Assembly: GCA_963576725.1 (NCBI GenBank)
Contig: OY755244.1
Coordinates: 86,141,184-86,205,183, forward strand
DNA from: Azorinus chamasolen
Taxonomy: Eukaryota > Mollusca > Bivalvia > Cardiida > Solecurtidae
Direction of reading: 5' to 3'
DNA length: 64,000 nt
Shown: in pieces, positions 40,031 to 49,374 of the stretch
Layout: every line of letters begins with the position of its first letter
Position numbering within the stretch: position 1 is the stretch's first letter
Position numbers and translations under genes: made by a program
The notes under the pieces: model-generated
Told to the model about the DNA's origin: nothing
Seen by the model: only the letters and a program-made list of their open reading frames with translations
Databases searched by the model: none

Positions 40031-40459
40031 TGTTTACCAGCCCTTGTTGTCTGTCTGTACATACATCAACCCCAGGGGTTCGGGTCGTTATGCAGTTTCT
40101 ATAATTTATTTCGAATTCGAAAGCACGTGTTATCTACTCTTGCTCGATGCTAAATAAATAGGATTGTTCAGAGGCAAACGGCAGACATGACACAGTAGGC
40201 TAACACGTAGAGCTTTGTAGTGACATTTCATGAGATTACTCCAAGAGGAGAAAATATATATGTACAAAAACTGAGTAACTTGTACATGTACACGTACTTC
40301 TAAATGAGGTAATGGTGTAGAGGAGGCTCTTTAAAACACGTTTCTCTGGTCTGGGTCTATTCTGCTTGTAAAGATGTGTGTTGAAAGTTAAATGGATACT
40401 ATATAAAACAAGAACATAATGCACTGAATATTTACTTTTAGTAAGGAAGAATTGAGAAT
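40031..40459. other. Unassigned intron sequence with a faint B stem
   Basis: TCTGGTCTGGGTCTATTCTG + CTTGTAAAG at 40345 resembles a B right stem. Otherwise nothing. Confidence 0.35.
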
Positions 40460-40693
40460 CTTTTGGGCAGATGGCTGCTGAAGGCTGGGTGGACGTCATA
40501 CAGAAATATCACATCTATATGTGGTTCTGTGTGACTTGCCTCCTGCATTTAACTGTCATCTGTCATAAAGACCGTCAATGATGCTTATGCGAGTGTTTCT
40601 CCCAGCGAGTATTCGGGTTAGCGAGTGTTCGGATTAGTGAGCGTTCGGGTTATCGAGTATTCGAGTTTTCGAATTAGGGAGGTTTTGCTGTAT
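40460..40693. mobile_element. MITE-E' copy 2 with expanded terminus
   Basis: GGGCAGATGGCTGCTGAAGG ... GACGTCATACAGAAA hairpin ... CATTTAACTGTCATCTGTC, then a 16-bp tandem repeat of GCGAGTATTCGGGTTA type (40605-40675), and right end GGGAGGTTTTGCTG. Left end missing. Confidence 0.8.
40605..40675 (+). repeat. 16-bp repeat (four to five units) inside an E' terminus
   Basis: GCGAGTATTCGGGTTA, GCGAGTGTTCGGATTA, GTGAGCGTTCGGGTTA, TCGAGTATTCGAGTTT. The unit is the TTCGAA-type end of E', reiterated. Confidence 0.85.
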
Positions 40694-40985
40694 AACCAGC
40701 TGAGGCCATTGTCGTCACCAGTCTTAGGATGAACATATAAACGAAACTAGGACCTGATTACATGTATGTTTAACTTCAAATAGGCAATCTATTGGTTCAC
40801 CTTATTCCCTTAGAATTTCCTACCAATTGCCAACAAATTGGTTCAAGATCAGATGCCCCATAACTCTTTATGTAATAATGACAAAGTCTAGATAACCGAT
40901 TTTCAACTTCTTTCACTTAAAGGAAAAACGCCAAATATAAAAATAAATAAATTTAAAACTGACAATGCGATGCAAGCAATACTGT

Positions 40986-41180
40986 TTAACTCTTTCGCCA
41001 CCATCGAGTTGCACCCCTGCTAAGATTTGCAAACAGTTTGGATCCAGATGATCCGCCGAGTAACTCGGCGTCTCATCGAGTTCCAACCTGTTTCACACTG
41101 TGAGTGTATGTGTGTAAGGACGTTGAAGAAAAATTATACTTTGAAACCTGAAGAATGCGATACATATATCTATTTTATAT
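40986..41180 (-). mobile_element. MITE-C copy 14
   Basis: TTAACTCTTTCGCCACCATC; stem with an insertion-like change (GATGATCCGCCGAGTAACTC); CTGTTTCACACTGTGAG. The far end is unclear. Confidence 0.75.
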
Positions 41181-41211
41181 ACTGTTGAAAGACAAAGTGA
41201 AGCGAGATATA

Positions 41212-41416
41212 CAGTAGATTCCCTCTAATGCGACCACTTAATGATTACATATGATTGTCTTTAAAAGCAGGCGGTTGCTTAATGCAGGACAAAAGTAATG
41301 AAGAAAGCTTCTCTGGGAGCTTTCTTCATTAATTTTGTCCTGCATTAAGCTACCACCTGCCTCTACCACCCAGAATTATACCACTTTTAGGTGGCCGCAT
41401 TAGACAGGTTTTACTG
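41212..41416. mobile_element. MITE-E copy 13
   Basis: CAGTAGATTCCCTCTAATGC ... stem GAAGAAAGCTTCTCTGGGAG ... GACAGGTTTTACTG. TA after; five bases separate it from the next element. Confidence 0.92.
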
Positions 41417-41421
41417 TATTA

Positions 41422-41624
41422 CAGTAAAACTACGACAATTCGAAATTTTACTATCGACTAATTGAGACCCTTTTAGGCAGGTGACTGCTTAATGCAGAGT
41501 GGAAGTCATGCAGAAAGCTCACAGAGGAGCTTTCTGCATGACTTTCACTCTGCATTAAGCTGTCACCTGTCTTAAAGATCGATTATTAAACGTTTTTGGT
41601 GTTTCAATAATTGCGGTTTTACTA
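41422..41624. mobile_element. MITE-E' copy 3
   Basis: CAGTAAAACTACGACAATTC + GAAATTTTAC, arms GGCAGGTGACTGCTTAATGC, stem CATGCAGAAAGCTCACAGAG, right end ATTGCGGTTTTACTA. Confidence 0.92.
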
Positions 41625-41639
41625 CATATTTAATGTAGC

Positions 41640-41835
41640 ACACTAGTTGTCTAGCTCCACCTTGCTATATAAATCAAATCTGCGGAAATTCTAATAGGCA
41701 GGATGCTTTACTTACTTCCATTCAAGCTTTTCATAAATTTCTGACCGAATGTCAAACAGCTTGGACCCTGATGAGATGCCGAGTTACTGTTTACAAAGAC
41801 TAGCCAAGTCGCGCATTGCATGATAAAGCTTTTAA
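41640..41835 (+). mobile_element. MITE-C copy 15 (C-b), half hairpin
   Basis: AAATTTCTGACCGAATGTC + AAACAGCTTGGACCC; GAGTTACTGTTTACAAAG shows loss of the second stem arm. Shares TTAA 41832-41835 with a B element. Confidence 0.78.
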
Positions 41836-42070
41836 CCGTATACTCCATAAATACCTTTCTAAATACCTCCACCTTTCTACGCCTTTGCAAACATAGTAGA
41901 CCAAGATCAGAGGCCCCTGTAGGAGTCTTCTGATCAGGATGTGCTCTGTTTGATAATGAAGCTTCTGCCACGACCAAAATTTCCTGTGTTAATGTGCCAT
42001 TAAAAAAAACACTAATCAATATTCATAACGTCATTATCTGTTACATGAATATTCATGGAGTAAGGGCTTA
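41832..42070 (-). mobile_element. MITE-B copy 24
   Basis: TATACTCCATAAATACC with a local repeat of CTTTCTACG, stem AAGATCAGAGGCCCCTGTAG, CACTAATCAATATTCATAAC, end CATGGAGTAAGGGC. Confidence 0.85.
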
Positions 42071-42584
42071 CTAAGTTTGATCACCGACGGTGTTGGTTGT
42101 CGAAAAGATGCATGACCACAGCTTGATCGATCACCAGGGAGACAATAACCCTATCCAAGGTGATTCATCGCCAAGGAACGTGTTGATTATGACACCCATA
42201 CTAACTATTTATTACTGACTCGTCATAACAGATGGACAAATGGGCAATTCCATAATTCATTAATATCAGTGTATATACATGTACGTTAACACTGACCAAT
42301 AAACTGCAGGATATAAGTCGAGGTGGAAGGGGGTCACTACAATAAGCATATGGTTTTCTATTCAGCGTCTCTTTTATGTTCCCATATTTTATGTGGGGAC
42401 ATATAGTGTTGTCCTTATCCGTCCGTATGTACATGTACATCCCAAAAATATTGTTGAACGAATTCCCCGAAAGCTTTGATCGGAATTGTTCCGGAATTGT
42501 TTCTAACTGTGACAGATGACCAATCGTAACCCATTCAGTGCCATGAAGACGGGTCTGTGATATCATAAGCAAACCAATTGGGCA
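42071..42584. other. Unassigned intron sequence, 515 bp
   Basis: TATTTTATGTGGGGACATATAG and TTATCCGTCCGTATG (42385-42425) resemble the 15346 and 31355 sequences. Otherwise nothing. Confidence 0.35.
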
Positions 42585-42726
42585 CAGTAAAACCTCTCTA
42601 TAACGGCCAATAAATTGTGTTAATTAGTTGGTGAACAGCTGGCTTTCACCCTGAATTAAACTGCCATCTGTCTAAAAAGACATCAATTTATCATTACAAC
42701 AATTTCTACGTATCGAGTTTTTACTA
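42585..42726. mobile_element. Chimeric D/E' element
   Basis: The left side is family D (CAGTAAAACCTCTCTATAACG ... GTTAATTAGTTGGT). The right side is E' (CTTTCACCCTGAATTAAACT ... ATTTCTACGTATCGAGTTTT + TACTA). The central hairpin is absent. The two ends do not pair with each other. Confidence 0.82.
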
Positions 42727-43195
42727 TACATGCATGTAAAACAAAATATTGAATGCCCTATACCCTTTGATGGGATTTGTTTGAATTTCCTCAGACTAAG
42801 AACAATGCTGTTAAGATGCGCATAACGAAACGTATTTTGAGTGCAGTATCATTGACAGAATTAGGCTGCTTTGTTTTTTCTACGTATATATGCTGTTCAT
42901 GCTGCCGTTCGCCCTAACATATTTTGTATCGAACATCAACAACGCTAATCAAATTTGTTTCAAACTTTCAAAACTCACACCTAAGATTTGCCGCGGCTAT
43001 CGCCGCGGCCAAAAAGTTTTGTACAGAATTATATTGCACACATTAGCGGGTATCCAGCTCCACTGAATGTATTGATAGGAGTTGTTCCAAACTTTCACAA
43101 TTAATGAGCAAAACTGATATGTAGATGTGCATAAAGTAAAGAATTAACCCTTTCCCAGATGAACATTTAGGCATGAATATTCATTAACTTCATGC
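42727..43195. other. Unassigned sequence with a CpG mini-hairpin and a B end
   Basis: GCCGCGGCTATCGCCGCGGC at 42993-43012 is a short GC-rich hairpin. TTAACCCTTTCCCAGATGAA ... CATGAATATTCATTAAC (43144-43187) is a B end. Confidence 0.45.
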
Positions 43196-43445
43196 TTAAC
43201 CCTTCGCTTGCTGAATTTTAAAATACATTTCTCCTTCTTTACCCATGCCCTGTTGTATAATTACATATATCTTCACTGTGTACAAGTATTGCGCTGTGCA
43301 ATCACTGCTGTGGGGTGCACTGGTTGCACAATCAACTTGTAAATAGTGCAGACCCTGATGAGACAGCTCCTGCAGGAGCTGTCTCATCTGGGTCTACACT
43401 ATTTACAGGTAGGTATATTGACGCGAATAGCAAGCGAAGGGTTAA
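43196..43445 (+). mobile_element. MITE-F copy 2, complete
   Basis: TTAACCCTTCGCTTGCTG ... stem CAGCTCCTGCAGGAGCTG ... TAGCAAGCGAAGGGTTAA. TTAA both ends. Nearly identical to copy 3, so both are recent or locally duplicated. Confidence 0.95.
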
Positions 43446-43605
43446 AATATAATGCATTTAATTACAACCGTAAAAAAGTTGTTCGATCTTTGAGACGAAT
43501 GCAGTTGTGTATTTTGATATCTGTATGATTTAATTAGAACATAAAAATTATGTTTTCATGGCTCTGTATACAACTGTATACAACATAAACCTTGAAAGCG
43601 ACCTC

Positions 43606-43855
43606 TTAACCCTTCTCTTGCTGAATTTTAAAATACATTTCTCCTTCTTTACCCATGCCCTGTTGTATAATTACATATATCTTCTCCGTGTACAAGTATT
43701 TCGCTGTGCATTCACTGCTATGGAGTGCACTGGTTGCACAATCAACTTGTAAATAGTGCAGACCCTGATGAGACAGCTTCTGCAGGAGCTGTCTCATCTG
43801 GGTCTGCACTATTTACAGGTACGTATATTGACGTGAATACCAAGCGAAGGGTTAA
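43606..43855 (+). mobile_element. MITE-F copy 3, complete
   Basis: Same length as copy 2 (250 bp), differing at scattered bases (CTTCTCTTGC at the left end, CAGCTTCTGCAGGAGC apex). TTAA both ends. Confidence 0.95.
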
Positions 43856-43859
43856 TAGC

Positions 43860-44081
43860 TTAACCCATTCCCTCATATTGACGCCTTTTTGAAACCAATA
43901 TGGAGCAAATGCTCTATTTATCACTATGGTTTAAAAACTTCACAATTCTAAGAATTTCCCTTTTCTTGTAAAAGCTCCTGTTCAGCAGATGTTTTAAAGA
44001 GGATGGGTCTAAAAATAGCCTATGAGGGAATGTTTCTAAAATATCTTATGAGGGAATGCGTCTTAAAAAGGAATGGATTAA
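43860..44081 (-). mobile_element. MITE-A copy 16 with reiterated terminus
   Basis: TTAACCCATTCCCTCATATT; left stem arm deleted. The right end CCTATGAGGGAATG is followed by a second copy, TCTTATGAGGGAATG, and a third partial, GGAATGGATTAA. Confidence 0.88.
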
Positions 44082-44159
44082 TGCTTGGAAATACCACATA
44101 GTTTTATTACCTAAAACTGTGCCTTTTTTAGATTGTCGCTTTATAGTGGTTTGGCCTAA

Positions 44160-44357
44160 CAGTAGAACCCCTCTAATGGGACCACTTTATGAATAAACAT
44201 GGGAGTCTTTATAAGCAGGTGGCTGCTTAATGCAGGGCAAAAGAAATACAGAAAGCTCTTCTAGGAGCAATACTTTTATCCTGCATTAAGCTACCACCTG
44301 AATCTAGCACCTATAATTATACCTCTTTTAGGTGTTAGCGTTTGTGGGGTTTTACTG
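44160..44357. mobile_element. MITE-E copy 14
   Basis: CAGTAGAACCCCTCTAATGG ... short stem AGAAAGCTCTTCTAGGAGC (one arm clipped) ... GTGGGGTTTTACTG. Confidence 0.9.
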
Positions 44358-44382
44358 TATTTTCATTTTAATCCTATATTAT

Positions 44383-44630
44383 TTAACTCTTTCGGCGCCA
44401 ATGTCGCCTGTTGGCACCATTGAAAACAGTGCAGTCCCAGGTCAGATGCCGCCTTGAAAAGGCGGTATCTGACCTGGGCTTCACTGTTTTCTGTATTATT
44501 TTAGCCCAAGCATACAGGTTTTTAAAAACAAATGTTTTACTAATATTCCTTTATTATTTATTTTATAATTATATTAAATATGAAATTATTATTGCAGACG
44601 ACACTTTTAAATTTGGTGCCAAAAGAGTGA
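44383..44630 (+). mobile_element. MITE-K (single copy)
   Basis: TTAACTCTTTCGGCGCCAA at the left pairs with TTGGTGCCAAAAGAGT at the right. The left-side hairpin GCCCAGGTCAGATACCGCC-type (CAGTCCCAGGTCAGATGCC ... GGTATCTGACCTGGGC) flanks CTTGAAAAG. A GCAGACGAC motif lies near the right end. Confidence 0.78.
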
Positions 44631-44639
44631 TCCCCTCCA

Positions 44640-44845
44640 GATCTTATTTCGAAACCAATCAATTTTTCATGTGGAGGGGGTGGGGCACCACAAACACAAT
44701 AATAGCTAGTATAAACCATTGTCATCGGTGGCTCCAGCAAACAGTGCAGACCGTGGTCAGACGTCTTCTTCAAGAGCCCTCTGATCCGGTTCTACACTGT
44801 TTGGTTTACCTATGTCCTTTTTAAGGGACGCTGGACACAAATAAA
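44640..44845 (+). mobile_element. MITE-L copy 1
   Basis: CAAACAGTGCAGACCGTGG + TCAGACG ... CCCTCTGATCCGGTTCTACA, then TGTCCTTTTTAAGGGACGCT + GGACACAAAT, as in copy 2. Left end not defined. Confidence 0.65.
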
Positions 44846-45229
44846 ATATTGTCTTGGCCGATTGCTTATGTTGTAGAGCACTGCGGGCATAGCTATTCAC
44901 CAAGTAATTTTGTAATCCAAATACAAGAAGCATCTTTGATGCAAAAACATGAATTAAATGTTCGTTTGTGACATATTACCACCGGGTTAAAATGGCTTGA
45001 AAATGATTTAAGATGAAGAATTTTCACGCCAGGCATTAAGTTGACAGATGCTGAGGCGCTGATGTAAATGTCAGGTAGCAGCTATGCCATTCATTACCGG
45101 CGGATCTGTGACGGCGGATAATTGATCATGATGTATGGTCGAGGTATAGAGAACACAACACATGAAATAATTGTGCACACTTGGTTGAATAGACAAAGGA
45201 TGTACAGTCACCTTTCTTTAAATCAGAAT
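44846..45229. other. Unassigned intron sequence, 385 bp
   Basis: Nothing recognised. Confidence 0.35.
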
Positions 45230-45296
45230 TTTAGTAAACAAGAATGTAGATCTTTTTGAAAGCTGATGGCTGCTTAATGTGGAAATCTTAACCTTC

Positions 45297-45744
45297 ATTG
45301 CCCATTCCCTCATATTGACGCACTTTGACGCATCTGTAATAGCCTTTTTTTTTGAAAATATTGTGGTAAATAGGAACAAATGCTTTATTTATCACAATGG
45401 TTAATCCCTTTCCTTCATATAAACGTGTTTTCACGCATTTGCAAACAGAGTAGACCCAGATCAGATGGCTCCTAGAGGAGCCATCTAATCAGGGTCTGGT
45501 CTGTTTGCTAGTGGACTTTGAAAGATCTGTTTTTCTACTTTCTAAAATGGCTATAACTGCCACCTTCCGTATTTGATTATAACTATTTTGTCCATGAATA
45601 TATAGTAGGTATTGAAATTTGGAATAAACACAGAACAGGGAAAGGGTTAAAAACTGTACAATTCTAAAAACTCTTTTTTTCCTAGTAAATGCTATATTTC
45701 AGTAGATTTATTTATAAAAAATAGTCTTTGAGGTAATGGGTAAA
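45297..45744 (-). mobile_element. MITE-A copy 17, nested in E and split by B
   Basis: CCCATTCCCTCATATTGACG ... TTTATTTATCACAATGG, then B, then AACTGTACAATTCTAAAAAC ... TTTGAGGTAATGGG. The stem tip is clipped. Confidence 0.85.
45401..45650 (-). mobile_element. MITE-B copy 25, innermost of the nest
   Basis: TTAATCCCTTTCCTTCATAT ... perfect stem GATGGCTCCTAGAGGAGCCATC ... AACAGGGAAAGGGTTAA. TTAA at both ends. Confidence 0.92.
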
Positions 45745-45897
45745 GGTGCTACCTGTCGGCGTTGACTAATTGAACTCATTGTTTAGGGAGGAGGTACTGT
45801 ATTAGAAAACGAAACACGCCCATGTATATCAGCTTTAAAATATTGATTGGTGCGTCTTTATTGATGTTAAAGAACGGTTGTAAAGAGGACACATTTT

Positions 45898-46310
45898 ATA
45901 ACGGCGACAACGGTTATGAGGTCGATAATGGTCTTTGAGGTCGATAATGGTTATGAGGTCGATGGTTATTAGGTCAACAATGGTTATGAGGTCAAATAAT
46001 CGTCATGAGTTCGATAATGGTTATGAGGTCGATGGTTATTAGGTCAACAATGGGTATGAGGTCAATAATCGTCATGAGGTCGATAATGGTTATTAGGTCG
46101 ACAACGATTATGAGGTCGATAATGGTTATGAGGTAGATACTACTTATGTGGTCTACAATGGAAATGAGGTCTATAATGTGTATGAGGTTGGTAATATGTA
46201 TGAGGTCGATAATGGTTATGAGGTCGATGGTTATAAGGCGGATAATGGTTATGAGATGGATAATGGCTATGAGGTCGACAATGGTTATGAGGTCGATGAT
46301 GGTTTCAGAT
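45898..46310 (+). repeat. 18-bp tandem array
   Basis: About 22 units of GGTTATGAGGTCGATAAT with variants (GGTTATTAGGTCAACAAT). The unit is a multiple of three, which explains long open frames on both strands. Confidence 0.9.
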
Positions 46311-46319
46311 TGTTTGGCA

Positions 46320-46780
46320 AAGATAGCGATGATGGGTATGATGCGAACACAATTCGGCAATAGTGATGAGTATAACGCAAATGGTAAGAGGCTATGACAA
46401 CGACAAAGATAACGAGTATATGACGACGGCAGAGATTACGAGTTTATGACGACGATTATAAGTTGATGAAGACGTTAATGATTACGATTGTATGATGACG
46501 AAAGGGTATGAATGTATGACAACGAAAACTATTACGAGTTTCTGACAACGACAAACTAATGAGTTTAATGCAAAGACAAAGATACGAGTTTAAGGCGACG
46601 GCCAATATTAAGAGTTTATGTCGACAGCAAAGGTTGTGAGATTATGAAAACAACAATGATTACGAGTTTATGTCAACGACAAAGACGAGTTCACGATAAA
46701 GACAAAAATGGGGAGTTTATGACAAAGACAAAAAATAAGAAGTTTATAACGAGGGCAGAGATTGCGAGATTTTGACAGGG
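46320..46780 (+). repeat. ~30-bp degenerate array
   Basis: ATGACAACGACAAAGATAACG + AGTT-type units about 15 times, increasingly irregular. Adjacent to the 18-bp array but different in unit. Confidence 0.75.
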
Positions 46781-47239
46781 ACAAGTATTGCCATAAAATT
46801 TTATTCTTACAACAATCTCCTCTCCCTACTTGTTTGAAAAGCCAAATAATTAAATTTAGCACTATTTTGATATCTTTTAAATTAGACTAACATCATAGCA
46901 AATGGTGAAGACCCTGATCAAATAGGTGGAAAATACCGTGACACCATACAAATAGAACAAGGTGAAAATAATGACGACCTCGAGTGTAAAGTGCGTGTGA
47001 ACCACGCAATGCTGTGACAAATGCAATATGTATAAAAACGTGTCCAACTTATAAAATTTAATAACAATTCTTGACAAAAATCCCTGGCTGAATAGGCAAT
47101 GTTTGTTGTGTTGTCTGTCCGCTGACTGCGGTGCACTTGTGTCACTTGTCATGAGATCTAATTGAACAACGCTGTAGATTTTTACATAAAAACACTTCTA
47201 AACCCTTAGATCTACTTTGCTGTGAAAACTTGAATCTTA
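46781..47239. other. Unassigned intron sequence, 460 bp
   Basis: GCAAATGGTGAAGACCCTGATC at 46899 is a lone half stem. Nothing else. Confidence 0.35.
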
Positions 47240-47419
47240 TTAGAGGTCGAGATAATATGCGTAAATTATAACGTTTTCAAGGATAACTCCTTTATTTCCC
47301 CACCAAACCCCATACTGTGACCACTCTTCGAGACGATTCTAAAGAGTGGTCACAGTATAGAGTTTGTTGGAGAAATGACGATTTTAGTACTTTGGTACGC
47401 ACCTTTATCTGTAGCTCTG
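47240..47419 (+). mobile_element. MITE-H copy 5
   Basis: GAGGTCGAGATAATATGCG ... CCCATACTGTGACCACTCTT-CGAG stem (one arm shortened) ... CACCTTTATCTGTAGCTCTG. Confidence 0.9.
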
Positions 47420-47424
47420 CAAGT

Positions 47425-47581
47425 TATTCAAACTATTCAAATTTGACTTCTTCCGAATGGACCAAGCTTTTGAAAATCTGTGGGCCAAGTATCAAACAGT
47501 TTGGATCCTGATGAGACACTCGGCGTGTAGTCTGTTACTGGGTCGAATCCGTCATGTCACGAATGGCTGGATAAGGGTTAA
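47425..47581 (+). mobile_element. MITE-C copy 16 (C-b), rearranged hairpin
   Basis: ACCAAGCTTTTGAAAATCTG, AGTATCAAACAGTTTGG, then ACTCGGCGTGTAGTCTG in place of the second arm. Ends GGATAAGGGTTAA. Confidence 0.75.
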
Positions 47582-47590
47582 TAAAGCCTA

Positions 47591-47796
47591 CAGTCGAACC
47601 AATCCTAAGCGGCCATTCATTTATTGAACATAGGAGTCTTAAATAAGCAGGTGGTTGCTTAATGCAGGGCAAAAGTAATACAGAAAGCTCCTATAGGAGC
47701 TTTTTGCATTACTTTTGGCCTGCATTTAGCTACCATCTGCCTTACAGACCCATAGTTAGACCTGGTTTCGATGGCCGCTTAAGAAAAGTTCTGCTA
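47591..47796. mobile_element. MITE-E copy 16
   Basis: CAGTCGAACCAATCCTAAGC ... perfect apex AAAGCTCCTATAGGAGCTTT ... GAAAAGTTCTGCTA. Confidence 0.93.
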
Positions 47797-47844
47797 TACA
47801 TACTTTTTTTGCCATGTTGTTTTCGTTTGACTGGTGTTTATAAA

Positions 47845-48090
47845 TAGATTTGATCCAGGTCAGACACCGACTGTTTCGTCACACAATGTTTGATGAACGC
47901 AGTTTTGCTTTATTTGTAAAGTAAATCAGACGACATTTTCAGTAGACGACAAAATGTTCATCAAAAGGATGTGCATTTGTATACGATAAGAAAGGTGCAT
48001 CGTTTTCAATGTTGTCAAGGAAGGGATTCCATACTGCACGTGCAAGTGTCGTCTGCTTCACTGATTGTCGTCTGCTAACATTTGTAGACT
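47845..48090 (-). mobile_element. MITE-C-a fragments
   Basis: TTTGATCCAGGTCAGACACC half stem, AATCAGACGACATTTTCAG + TAGACGAC, and TGTCGTCTGCTTCACTG + ATTGTCGTCTGC. No complete copy. Confidence 0.5.
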
Positions 48091-48149
48091 AGAACATATC
48101 CGAATTCTAGCAGGAAATAGCCGCGATGTCACCATTAGCATACAAAGTA

Positions 48150-48467
48150 CAGGAGAACCTCGATATATCGAACTCAGATAAATCGAACGTGGCATAACTC
48201 GAAGTAAAAGTTCGGTCCTTTCAAAATTTACAATACAGAATTGTTCTAGAATGTTTCAATACGAATATCTAGAAACACATGTGGCAGCTTAATGGAGGTC
48301 GAAAGTAATGCTGAAAGCTCCTGTAGGAACGTTCACCATTACTTCCGACCTACATAAAGCTGTGAACTTGAGAAATTGTCCAGATTAGAAATCGGATGAG
48401 TCGAAATTCTGTTATCTAGAAGTAATTGACATGGTCCCTTGAAGTTCGAGATATTGAAGTTCAGCTG
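48150..48467. mobile_element. MITE-M: long element with an E-type core
   Basis: Ends CAGGAGAACCTCGATATATC / GATATTGAAGTTCAGCTG with TA on both sides, ~317 bp. The middle (48275-48365) is the family E hairpin (GTGGCAGCTTAATGGAGG, AATGCTGAAAGCTCCTGTAG). The AATATATCGAACT-type end is reminiscent of pogo/Tigger elements (inference). Confidence 0.82.
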
Positions 48468-48553
48468 TATAGGAATCTGTAGTCAAAACAGCGAACCACG
48501 GGCTGGGATTTAGGGGATAAAAGTTAGGAGACAGATGAACTCTAGCCTTAATA

Positions 48554-48746
48554 CAGAGCTCCAGATAAGATGCGTAAATTAAAACATTTTCAAGAATAAC
48601 TCCTTTGTTTGTCAACCAAACCCTATGTTGTGACCACTCTTTAGAATCATCTCGAAGAGATATTTCTAAAGAGTGGTCACAACATAGGGTTTGGTGGAGA
48701 AATTGCAATTTTAGTGTCTGGGTACGTACATTTATCTGTTGTTCTG
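48554..48746 (+). mobile_element. MITE-H copy 6, complete with TA flanks
   Basis: CAGAGCTCCAGATAAGATGC ... perfect 30-bp arms CCAAACCCTATGTTGTGACC ... TTATCTGTTGTTCTG. TA at 48552-48553 and 48747-48748 supports a TA target. Confidence 0.93.
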
Positions 48747-48769
48747 TATAATAATACCCCAGCCCTCGC

Positions 48770-48975
48770 CCCACTGTAAAAAGATTGCCTGCTCAAAATT
48801 GGATATGTTCTACTTTGACTACGTCCGATTCTATTAAGCTTTTGATAAACTAGTGATCGAGTGTCAAACAACTTGGATCCTGATGAGACGCCGAGTAACT
48901 CGGCGTTTACTCGGCGTTTATCAGGATCCTAGTTTTTTTTGTAAATGCAAGTCAGCTCGCGGTATTATGATAAAT
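48770..48975 (+). mobile_element. MITE-C copy 17 (C-b) with duplicated tip
   Basis: GTGATCGAGTGTCAAACAAC, GAGACGCCGAGTAACTCGGC, then GTTTACTCGGC repeated, so the tip of the right arm is duplicated. Confidence 0.85.
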
Positions 48976-49169
48976 ACATGTTGAGTAATATCTTTCTATG
49001 GAGTGACAGTATACAGCTGTATGTGACTTACCTCTAAGTGTGCAATATAGACACATTTATTTCTGTTTGGACAAACCTGTATATGTTTGACTATACAGAT
49101 TTCCTCTCACGTGATTTATAAATGCATTATTCAGATGAAATTACATGTATCACACAATGTGTGACTTTT

Positions 49170-49245
49170 GCCTACATCTGCAAACAGTTTGGATTTAGAT
49201 AAGTTGCCGAACAATTCTGCATCTCATCGAGATGTTACATGTATA
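49170..49245. mobile_element. MITE-C hairpin, decayed
   Basis: CTGCAAACAGTTTGGATTTAG ... AATTCTGCATCTCATCGAG. Confidence 0.5.
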
Positions 49246-49374
49246 TATGTGGCAATCTTATGAAAAAGAAAATAAGAGACACTTGTAGTTTTAATTATGT
49301 GACTGACGAACTTTTTTTGCAAACAAATATGTTACATAAATTTAACTGCAAGTATTAATTGCACTTTGTGAGAT

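Larger units (their letters stand above)
45230..45799. mobile_element. MITE-E copy 15, outer shell of a three-level nest
   Basis: Left arm AGCTGATGGCTGCTTAATG, right arm GGTGCTACCTGTC, right end GGGAGGAGGTACTG with TA. The middle is occupied by A copy 17, which itself contains B copy 25. Confidence 0.7.

Noticed and set aside
45992..46397. Overlapping open frames on both strands in the 18-bp array
   Set aside because: The repeat length is a multiple of three; no domain, start context or splice sites.
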